Shown here: piece after piece, positions 1-5,345 of the stretch
Position numbering within the stretch: the stretch's first letter is position 1
Layout: each line of letters begins with the position of its first letter
Assembly (NCBI GenBank): GCA_029260155.1
Contig: JAJDDU010000204.1
Location: 1 to 6,944, forward strand
DNA length: 6,944 nt
From: Phycisphaerae bacterium
GTDB taxonomy: Bacteria; Planctomycetota; Phycisphaerae; UBA1845
Direction: 5' to 3'
Made by a program: the position numbers and the translations under genes
The notes under the pieces: model-generated
Told to the model about the DNA's origin: nothing
Seen by the model: the letters and a program-made list of their open reading frames with translations, nothing else
The model's database searches: none

Positions 1-843
1 TTCTTCCCGCCGCTGGTGGACGACCCGTTCACGTTCGGGCAGATCGCGGCGGCTAACAGCCTGTCGGACATCTACGCGATGGGCGGCAGGGCGATCACGG
101 CGCTGAACATCGTCGGCTTTCCGGATAAGGAGCTGCCGGCTGAGGTGCTCGTCGATATCCTTAAGGGTGGTAACGATCGCGTGGTGTTGGCGGGGGCTGT
201 GGTGCTTGGGGGTCATAGCGTTCGTGACGTCGAGGTGAAGTACGGACTCTCGGTGACCGGGCTCATCGATCCGAATCGTATCATGACCAACGGCGGTGCT
301 GCGGTCGGCGATCGACTCGTACTTACGAAGCCGATCGGCAGTGGTGTCCTGACCAGCGCCGCGAAATCGGGCAAGATGCCCGAGTCGGATCTGGCGGAGG
401 CCATCGACGTGATGATCGGGTTGAACCGCGGCGCGGCGGAAGCCGTGCAGACGGTCGGTGCTCATTCGGTGACGGACATCACCGGCTTCGGGTTGATCGG
501 CCACGCGTTCGAGATGGCGGAGGCGAGCGAGGTTTGCCTGCGCATCAACGCGGCGGCGGTTCCGCTGATGGCTGATACGTTGCGGTTCGCGCGCGACGGC
601 GTATTGACCCGGGCGCACCAGTCGACCTTGAGATACCTCGGTAGCAAGCTTGATTCCGGCTCGGTTGACGACGTCTTGGTGGCAGTGTTGTCTGACGCTC
701 AGACTTCGGGGGGATTGCTGATCGCCGTTGCTGCCGACGCGAGCGAAGCGCTGGTTGGCGCACTCATCGCAAACAAGACGCATTCGGCGGCGGTGATCGG
801 GGAGGTTTGCTCGCGGTCGTCGCACGCGATTGTGCTTGAATAG
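1..843 (+). CDS. selD: Selenide, water dikinase (selenophosphate synthetase), 5' partial
   Basis: Makes selenophosphate from selenide and ATP, the selenium donor for selenocysteine and 2-selenouridine in tRNA. The reading frame is open from base 1, and the last 280 residues are visible, ending in TAG. Family enzymes run to about 345 residues, so roughly 65 N-terminal residues lie outside the window. These include the catalytic Cys/Sec and the glycine-rich ATP segment, so whether this enzyme is itself a selenoprotein cannot be told. Visible hallmarks are the DDPFTFGQIAAANSLSD-IYAMGG block (residues 7-29), LGGHS (69-73), TDITGFGLIGH (158-168, with the metal-binding Asp) and the C-terminal SDAQTSGG (231-238; the family usually has DPQTSGG). 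The fold is the AIRS/PurM type. A GTG at base 16 could be mistaken for a start, but homology runs upstream of it. The gene is convergent with the downstream kinase. Identification is secure. Confidence 0.96.
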   Translation, partial: FFPPLVDDPFTFGQIAAANSLSDIYAMGGRAITALNIVGFPDKELPAEVLVDILKGGNDRVVLAGAVVLGGHSVRDVEVKYGLSVTGLIDPNRIMTNGGAAVGDRLVLTKPIGSGVLTSAAKSGKMPESDLAEAIDVMIGLNRGAAEAVQTVGAHSVTDITGFGLIGHAFEMAEASEVCLRINAAAVPLMADTLRFARDGVLTRAHQSTLRYLGSKLDSGSVDDVLVAVLSDAQTSGGLLIAVAADASEALVGALIANKTHSAAVIGEVCSRSSHAIVLE

Positions 844-848
844 TGCGG

Positions 849-869
849 ATCGCGCCCCGGCGGCGCGAT
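849..869. terminator. GC-rich hairpin between convergent selD and kinase genes
   Basis: A perfect 8-bp inverted repeat (ATCGCGCC / GGCGCGAT) with a 5-base loop starts 6 bases after the selD stop and lies in the 68-base gap before the end of the convergent kinase gene. Its position suits a shared transcription end. It has no run of T on either side, so it is not a classical intrinsic terminator; it may be a weak terminator or an mRNA-end-stabilising structure. Confidence 0.4.
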
Positions 870-911
870 TCGCCACTTCGTCTTTCGGACATGTCTTGGT
901 ACTTCGTTTGA

Positions 912-1856
912 CTATTCTTTGCGTGAACGGTCTCGGATGTGCTTCGCGGCGAGGAGCGCTGCTCCCACCACACCGGAATACTCGCCCAGTGCGGTCAACT
1001 CGATTCGCAAGCCGTCGGGCTTGAGTGTGCCGTTTGCGTCTTCGATTCGTTTTGCGGCTGTGTGTGCGAGCGATGGCAGCCGATCGCTCACACCGCCGCC
1101 GATGCCGACCGTGTCCGTCGCGTAGGTGTGTGCCAAATCGAGCAGCGCGATGGCGAGGGGCTTGGCGGCGTTGTTGATGAAGCGCGCCGCTTCAAGATCG
1201 CCTTCGTGAGATGTCCGTTCGATTTCATTGATGTCGGGTTCGAGGTTTGCGGATCGAGCGGCTTGTGCGAGGGCGGGACCGCTGACGAGCGCTTCGAGGC
1301 AACCGCGTGCCCCGCATGGACACTCCCGAGCGTCGTCGGTCGTGTCGCAGATGAGGTGGCCGAAGTGACCGGCGGAGTGGTGCGTGTGGCGGACGACGTT
1401 CGCGTCGAGAATGACGGCTGCCCCGACCCCCGTGCCGATGGTGACGTATGCGAAGCGCTTGGGGCTTTGTTCGCGGGCGCAGAACTCTCCCCACGCAGCG
1501 GCCACCGCGTCGGAGTCTAAAATGGTAACGGTTCCGGTGCGTTCGACGATCAAGTCGCGTAGCGGCAAGCCTTCGATGAACGGGAGGTTGACTGCGCGCG
1601 TGACGGCAGACCGTCCTGGTTCCAGAATGCCGGGGACGCCCGCGCCGATGGCAGCGGGTGGCGGCTGGCCTTCCGTTTCCCCGCGACAGACGTGGTAGGC
1701 ATTTTCCAGCCAGCGGATGAGGTCTTCGCCGTCACCGCCGGTGGGTGTGTCGGTTCGGCGATCCGCGAGCACACGGCCGAGCGCGTCGACAACGGCCAAA
1801 CGCGTGTTGGTTCCGCCGATGTCGATTCCCACGAATGTTGCTAAGATGGAGTTCAT
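912..1856 (-). CDS. ROK-family sugar kinase (glucokinase-like, substrate uncertain)
   Basis: Predicted cytoplasmic ATP-dependent sugar kinase of 314 residues, a normal length for ROK kinases. The N-terminal phosphate-binding motif is at residues 10-20 (GIDIGGTNTRL). The catalytic Asp should be D116 in DSDAVAAAWGE, followed by a second phosphate motif at 139-145 (TIGTGVG). The ROK zinc site is complete: H167 and C179, C181, C186 in CPCGARGCLE. An adenosine-binding glycine run is seen at 251-255 (GIGGG). Two sugar-contact motifs differ from the usual ROK form: NDxN reads SDAV (115-118) and ExGH reads HFGH (164-167), so the sugar may not be glucose. No helix-turn-helix precedes the kinase domain, which argues against a ROK repressor. 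The start is the ATG at 1854-1856, with an AGGG about 8 bases upstream. It diverges from the symporter gene across 45 bases, suggesting that it phosphorylates the sugar the symporter imports. The family call is firm; the substrate is inferred. Confidence 0.9.
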   Translation of the reverse strand: MNSILATFVGIDIGGTNTRLAVVDALGRVLADRRTDTPTGGDGEDLIRWLENAYHVCRGETEGQPPPAAIGAGVPGILEPGRSAVTRAVNLPFIEGLPLRDLIVERTGTVTILDSDAVAAAWGEFCAREQSPKRFAYVTIGTGVGAAVILDANVVRHTHHSAGHFGHLICDTTDDARECPCGARGCLEALVSGPALAQAARSANLEPDINEIERTSHEGDLEAARFINNAAKPLAIALLDLAHTYATDTVGIGGGVSDRLPSLAHTAAKRIEDANGTLKPDGLRIELTALGEYSGVVGAALLAAKHIRDRSRKE

Positions 1857-1901
1857 AATTCAAACCCTGCCACCCGGCGTACCCGCAGGAAGCTGCTCTC
1901 T
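1857..1901. promoter_or_regulatory. Short divergent spacer between sugar kinase and symporter
   Basis: Only 45 bases separate the two divergent start codons. It holds the ribosome-binding sites for both genes: AGGA at 1887-1890 for the symporter and an AGGG on the minus strand for the kinase. I see no convincing -35/-10 pair or operator palindrome, so promoters probably extend into the 5' coding regions of one or both genes. Joint control of the pair is inferred from the arrangement. Confidence 0.4.
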
Positions 1902-3368
1902 ATGGCGTTTGTTGATTCGATCGTTCTGTGCCTTTATTTCGCTGCCGTTCTCGCCGTCGGCGTTGTGGCTGGGCGGCGGGAGAAGAACACGGATGATTAC
2001 TTTCTTGGGGGTCGGCGTCAACCTTGGGCCGTAGTGGGGTTGTCGATTCTTGCGACCGAGCTTAGCGCGCTGACCTTCGTCATCGTGCCCGGCAGCGCGT
2101 TCGCGGGAGACTGCGGGTATCTGCAACTCTACTTTGGTGCGTTCATCGGTCGGATGGCCGTCGTCTATTTGCTGCTCCCGGCGTTCTACGGCGGGCGCGT
2201 GACGACGGTCTACGAATACCTCGGACAGCGGTTTGGGCCTTGGACGCGCGGCACGGCTTCACTGTTGTTCTTCGGGTCGCGGGCCATCGGCAGCGGACTG
2301 CGTCTGTTGGCTGCTTCGATTGCAGTCAGTTTGGTATTCGAGTGGCCTTTGGAAGCGGTGATCGTGGGATGCGCTGCGGTGGCGGTCGCGTACACCGCGT
2401 TCGGCGGGATCAAAGCCATCGTGTGGACTGACGCGTTGCAGGCGGTGGTGTTCATCGGCGGGGCGGTCGCGGTCGTAGTGTATCTGTTTGTGGCTACGCC
2501 GGGCTCGGTTGGAGAGATCGTTCGGACGGCCGCTGCGGCGGGTAAGTTTCGGGTGTTCAACTGGGATTGGCACCTGAACAACGACAAGGCCTTCATCGTG
2601 CTGCTTGTTCACACGCTGTTTCTCAACGCGGCTGTCTTCGGTACGGATCAGGATTTAACGCAACGGATGCTGACCTGCCGCGATTTGAAGCGCGGGCAGC
2701 GGTCACTGATTTTCAGCACGGTTCTCGGGTTTCCGGTCGTGGCGCTCTTTCTTCTGGTGGGCGCGTTGTTGTGGGTCTACTGCGAGGCGATGCCGGCCGG
2801 TGCGCCCCTGGCGGAATTGAGCCCGGATCGGGTGTTCTCGTATTTCATTGCGAACGGGCTGCCGTCGGGCTGGGGGCTTCGCGGGCTACTGCTGGCGGGG
2901 TTGTTCGCGGCTGCGATGTCGAGTCTTGATTCCGCGCTGGGGGCTCTGTCGTCGGCTGCGGTTGTCGATTTTTACAGGCCCTACGTCGCGCCGAATCGGG
3001 GGGCGACGCACTATCTCAAAGCCGGTCGGGTGTTTACCTGCTTGTTTGGCGTGCTGGTCGCGGTGATCGCGATTCTGTTTGTTTCGGAGACCGATCTGTT
3101 GTGGGAGGCGTTCGAGTGGGCCAGTCTGATCTTCGGCTCGCTGCTGGGCATTTTTCTTTTGGCTGTGCTGACGCGCAACCGCGGCCACGACCGCACTAAT
3201 CCGCTGGCAATGCTCTCGGCTGTTGGGGTTCTTTGTGCGTTCAAGTTCATGCAGGACGACGAGACGTTGCTCGTTGCTTGGCCTTGGTGGATCGTCATCG
3301 GGACTGGGTGGACGTTTTTTGTGGGGGCGGTGTGGGCGACGGAACGCTCCCCTTCGGGTCGCCGCTAA
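1902..3368 (+). CDS. Sodium:solute symporter, SSS (SLC5-like) family
   Basis: Inner-membrane Na+-coupled transporter of 488 residues with about 13 hydrophobic segments (roughly 4-24, 43-67, 74-96, 118-142, 151-176, 178-198, 230-248, 269-294, 326-352, 375-395, 405-425, 434-447, 460-479), the usual SSS count. Family marks are the post-TM1 DDYFLGGR motif (31-38), the broken helix with TELSALTF (52-59), AYTAFGGIKAIVWTDALQ (163-180), FGTDQDLTQR (246-255) and the TM8 region AAAMSSLDSALGALSS (336-351). S340 and S341 in that region match the Na2 sodium-site serines of vSGLT-type transporters. The start at 1902 follows AGGA about 11 bases upstream. The divergent ROK kinase suggests a sugar as substrate, but SSS members also carry amino acids, sialic acid, acetate and others, and sequence alone does not decide this. 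The stop lies 33 bases from the end of the convergent small membrane protein gene, with no hairpin seen between them. Confidence 0.93.
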   Translation: MAFVDSIVLCLYFAAVLAVGVVAGRREKNTDDYFLGGRRQPWAVVGLSILATELSALTFVIVPGSAFAGDCGYLQLYFGAFIGRMAVVYLLLPAFYGGRVTTVYEYLGQRFGPWTRGTASLLFFGSRAIGSGLRLLAASIAVSLVFEWPLEAVIVGCAAVAVAYTAFGGIKAIVWTDALQAVVFIGGAVAVVVYLFVATPGSVGEIVRTAAAAGKFRVFNWDWHLNNDKAFIVLLVHTLFLNAAVFGTDQDLTQRMLTCRDLKRGQRSLIFSTVLGFPVVALFLLVGALLWVYCEAMPAGAPLAELSPDRVFSYFIANGLPSGWGLRGLLLAGLFAAAMSSLDSALGALSSAAVVDFYRPYVAPNRGATHYLKAGRVFTCLFGVLVAVIAILFVSETDLLWEAFEWASLIFGSLLGIFLLAVLTRNRGHDRTNPLAMLSAVGVLCAFKFMQDDETLLVAWPWWIVIGTGWTFFVGAVWATERSPSGRR

Positions 3369-3401
3369 ACGGAGCGGTTTCGGGAGGAACGGGCGGATTC
3401 G

Positions 3402-3800
3402 CTATTGCGAGTTGGTCTTGGGTTCCGGGGGGACAAGTTGGCCGTAGACGTCGGCGAGATTCTCCAGACAGCATTTTTCGGCGACAAACCAGTACTTGAA
3501 CGGTGTGTTGAAGTAAGACGACAGAGCGCCGGTCACGCAGAAGACGAAGTGGATGATGAACAACACAAGGGTCGGACCCTGTATGTGCAGGATTTGCTCA
3601 AGCGTAAAGGCCGTCGTCAGGATGACCATTACCAGCAGCGACCAGTATAGGTTTACCTTCAGCCAGTATTGGATGTACGGTGATCGCCGGGCAACGCTCA
3701 AGCGCAGCGCCACCAATGAGGGGACAAACAGAAAAACACCTGCAGCCGCCTGCACGATGGCTGTGACACGCTTTTCGGACTCTGATGGAGAATATGTCAT
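3402..3800 (-). CDS. Small three-pass membrane protein of unknown function
   Basis: A 132-residue protein with a polar N-terminus and three hydrophobic segments, about 12-32, 47-67 and 77-97, followed by a soluble tail with adjacent cysteines (C110, C111) and a proline-rich end. The layout (three helices, a YIQYWLKVNLYW stretch before helix two, and a short N-T-P-F-K-Y-W segment after helix three) recalls small Tic20/DUF4870-like proteins, but I cannot confirm membership. The frame stays open upstream to 3926. I chose the ATG at 3798-3800 because GGAAG lies 7 bases before it and because the 42-residue extension is Arg/Cys/Pro-rich and looks non-coding. The gene is divergent from the sigma factor gene and convergent with the symporter. 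The reading frame is well supported by strong hydrophobic periodicity; the function is unknown. Confidence 0.78.
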   Translation of the reverse strand: MTYSPSESEKRVTAIVQAAAGVFLFVPSLVALRLSVARRSPYIQYWLKVNLYWSLLVMVILTTAFTLEQILHIQGPTLVLFIIHFVFCVTGALSSYFNTPFKYWFVAEKCCLENLADVYGQLVPPEPKTNSQ

Positions 3801-3807
3801 GGCTCCG

Positions 3808-3812
3808 CTTCC
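3808..3812 (-). promoter_or_regulatory. Ribosome-binding site deciding the start of the small membrane protein
   Basis: On the minus strand GGAAG is followed by 7 bases and then ATG (3800-3798). This is the best-placed Shine-Dalgarno match in the frame and supports the 132-residue form over the 174-residue extension. Confidence 0.55.
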
Positions 3813-3930
3813 ACGAGGCGAGCTGATTCGGTCCGGACAGCCCCCGCAACGGTGCTCGCTGGTCCGTCGCGGGCGATTTGTGAACTGACGGCAGACATGG
3901 GCACGCAACGCGGGTTGCGACCACACACTG

Positions 3931-3960
3931 ATAATAGTCGCGTATGTGGCCGTCTGGCAA
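3931..3960 (-). promoter_or_regulatory. Candidate sigma-70-type promoter for the small membrane protein
   Basis: On the minus strand TTGCCA (3960-3955) is followed by an 18-base spacer and TATTAT (3936-3931). Each hexamer differs from the housekeeping consensus at one position. It would start transcription near 3924, giving a leader of about 125 bases. That leader would begin near a 6-bp hairpin (CGCAAC/GTTGCG, 3904-3919). The match is by eye, and promoter rules in this organism are unknown. Confidence 0.38.
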
Positions 3961-3968
3961 CGATAATA

Positions 3969-3997
3969 TTGAAGCAGAATCTCATTTTCGTCGTATC
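3969..3997 (+). promoter_or_regulatory. Candidate promoter of the ECF sigma factor gene
   Basis: TTGAAG (3969-3974), 17 bases, then CGTATC (3992-3997). A close variant, TTGAAC, 18 bases, TGTATC, precedes the PDZ gene at 5280-5309. ECF sigma factors commonly activate their own operon, so a pattern shared by two upstream regions of the same cluster is a reasonable candidate for the element this sigma factor recognises. The predicted leader is about 80 bases. The evidence is pattern similarity only, between two sites. Confidence 0.28.
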
Positions 3998-4084
3998 TCG
4001 GCGTTCTCGGGCTCCAAGACTGCAGTTTGAGGGTAAAAGTAGATCAGTGACAGGGGCGTGGGGGATGGAGCGTCTATTGGGGTG

Positions 4085-4657
4085 ATGACGACAATGCCGG
4101 CGTCCGGAGAATTTGATCCTGTGCTGTCGATTGTGGAGGCCGTGGCGGCCGGCGACCGACCGGCGTTCGACGAGCTTGCTCGCACTCAGGGCGACTGGGT
4201 TCGTGCGGTGATTTTCGGCGTGCTGGGTGATCGTGATCGTGTTGACGACGTCGCCCAGCAAGTGTGGGTGGCGGCGTGGGAGCGGATCGGGCAATTGCGG
4301 GATCCGCGTCGGTGGCGTCCATGGCTTTATCGCTTGGCCCGCAACGCTGCTGTCGACGCCGGACGTGAGCGCACGCGGCGGCGACGCCTGTTCGAGCGCA
4401 GCGGCGTCGAACACCTTGGCGAGAGGGCAGGGGCGCCTAGCGGTGACACGATGGCGGAGGCGGAGCGGCGAGAGGCCGTTTGGCGGGCGATCAAAGGTTT
4501 GCCCGCGCTGTATCGCGAGCCGTTCGTGCTACGCCATGTGCAAGGATGGGGATACCGGCAGATCGGAGAGGTGATGGACATGCCGGTCGACACTGTAGAG
4601 ACACGACTCGTTCGAGCGCGTCGCCTCTTGCGCGACGCCCTCAAGGACAAGGTTTGA
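4085..4657 (+). CDS. ECF-family RNA polymerase sigma factor
   Basis: Directs RNA polymerase to a specific promoter set. It is a 190-residue, two-domain ECF sigma factor with the usual length. Region 2 spans about residues 24-100: the FDELAR helix, then DDVAQQVWVAAW (54-65), the core-binding region 2.2 signature, then WRPWLYRLARNAAVD (77-91) with a basic end RTRRRR (96-101). Region 4 spans about 135-186: LPALYREPFVLRHVQGWGYR, then the helix-turn-helix QIGEVMDMPVDTVETRLVRARRLL, which reads the -35 element. No C-terminal extension is present. Starts at GTG 4058, GTG 4082 or ATG 4094 are also possible; ATG 4085 is a compromise, since GGAG lies about 15 bases upstream and ATG 4094 has a GGGG at a better distance. 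The stop is 5 bases before the anti-sigma gene, indicating co-transcription. The regulon is unknown. Family call is secure; the exact start is not. Confidence 0.94.
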   Translation: MTTMPASGEFDPVLSIVEAVAAGDRPAFDELARTQGDWVRAVIFGVLGDRDRVDDVAQQVWVAAWERIGQLRDPRRWRPWLYRLARNAAVDAGRERTRRRRLFERSGVEHLGERAGAPSGDTMAEAERREAVWRAIKGLPALYREPFVLRHVQGWGYRQIGEVMDMPVDTVETRLVRARRLLRDALKDKV

Positions 4658-4662
4658 GATCG

Positions 4663-5268
4663 ATGTTGAAACGAAACGAGCGAATCGAACGACTGATCAA
4701 CCGCAAGCTGGACGGCGAGTTGACCGAGGACGAGCAGCTTGAGCTGGATCGCGCCTTGATCCGCTCACCCGAGGATCGCGGGCTGTTGGAAGAGCTTCTG
4801 CACATCGACTCGCTGTGCGGGGCAGCCGTGCGTGACGGGTGTTGCGCCGACGGCGGTGATGCGGGTTTTTCGACGGAAGTGCCACGGATTGGCACTGTGA
4901 GGCCGCGGCGGAAACGGACGTGGTGGGTGATGCCGGGAGCGCTCGCGGCGTGCTTGGGATGGTTGGTCGTGGGCGGGTTGGTCAGCGATTCGGGCGACAG
5001 GTTGGGTTTGACTGTTGATTCCTCATCGCCGATCGAAGCGCCCGAGCTCACCGGGTTTCCCGAACTGACGGCTACGCGTCCGATCGACGCAGGGGGATTT
5101 CGGCGTGTCGGAACCGGTGAGGGGCTTACCAACGGTCGTCGCGATACGGGCGTGTATGGCGCGGTCGGTGACGATGGAAAGGTGTATTTGATCGAAGTAG
5201 ATCGTTTCCGGGCGGTTCGTCGCCCGGTGAATCAGAAGCGTGTTCGGGTGCCCTTGGGTGATCTGTAG
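4663..5268 (+). CDS. Putative membrane anti-sigma factor (non-zinc type)
   Basis: A 201-residue protein with one membrane segment. The N-terminal 50 residues form a charged helical domain (INRKLDGELTEDEQLELDRAL, then RSPEDRGLLEELLHIDSL) of the kind found in anti-sigma factors encoded next to ECF genes. It lacks the HxxxCxxC zinc motif: only H47, C52 and C60-C61 occur, in the wrong spacing. Basic residues (RPRRKR, 80-85) precede the hydrophobic segment 87-107, so the N-terminus should be cytoplasmic and residues 108-201 outside. The outer part has no recognised domain and ends in the basic stretch NQKRVRVPLGDL. The start is the ATG at 4663-4665, 5 bases after the sigma stop, with AAGG about 10 bases before it; the frame extends upstream only as overlap with the sigma gene. 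The anti-sigma role is inferred from position, topology and the N-terminal pattern. No direct motif proves it. Confidence 0.75.
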   Translation: MLKRNERIERLINRKLDGELTEDEQLELDRALIRSPEDRGLLEELLHIDSLCGAAVRDGCCADGGDAGFSTEVPRIGTVRPRRKRTWWVMPGALAACLGWLVVGGLVSDSGDRLGLTVDSSSPIEAPELTGFPELTATRPIDAGGFRRVGTGEGLTNGRRDTGVYGAVGDDGKVYLIEVDRFRAVRRPVNQKRVRVPLGDL

Positions 5269-5279
5269 GCTCGGGGCGG

Positions 5280-5309
5280 TTGAACGCTGGTGCTATTCGA
5301 GTGTGTATC
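5280..5309 (+). promoter_or_regulatory. Candidate internal promoter before the PDZ gene
   Basis: TTGAAC (5280-5285), 18 bases, TGTATC (5304-5309), lying in the 77-base gap after the anti-sigma stop. The predicted transcription start near 5316 leaves a leader of about 30 bases that carries the ribosome-binding site, a sensible geometry. It resembles the element before the sigma gene at 3969-3997, so the PDZ gene may be a direct target of this sigma factor in addition to read-through from upstream. Confidence 0.28.
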
Positions 5310-5331
5310 GGGGACTCCGGTTCCAAACGAG

Positions 5332-5337
5332 AAGGAG
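5332..5337 (+). promoter_or_regulatory. Strong ribosome-binding site fixing the PDZ protein start
   Basis: AAGGAG followed by 8 bases and ATG (5346). It fixes the start at 5346 rather than at the TTG at 5280, where the frame first opens. The start it selects gives a clean signal peptide. Confidence 0.75.
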
Positions 5338-5345
5338 TACAGAGG

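Noticed and set aside
939..1520. A 193-codon plus-strand open frame opposite the ROK kinase.
   Set aside because: It overlaps a kinase with complete motifs, has no recognisable domain, and its composition follows from the kinase codons read backwards.
3369..3401. Possible terminator between the convergent symporter and small membrane protein genes.
   Set aside because: No inverted repeat with a loop of sensible size and no T run could be found in the 33-base gap.
3801..3926. A 42-residue N-terminal extension of the three-pass membrane protein.
   Set aside because: Rich in Arg, Cys and Pro with no pattern, while the ATG at 3800 has a well-placed GGAAG; the stretch fits better as untranslated leader.
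4480..4662. Upstream extension of the anti-sigma frame inside the sigma gene.
   Set aside because: The sequence there is coding in the sigma frame (region 4 motifs); the ATG at 4663 gives a natural start directly after the sigma stop.
5280..5345. A TTG start that would add 22 residues to the PDZ protein.
   Set aside because: It would bury the signal peptide inside the protein, while ATG 5346 has AAGGAG 8 bases before it.
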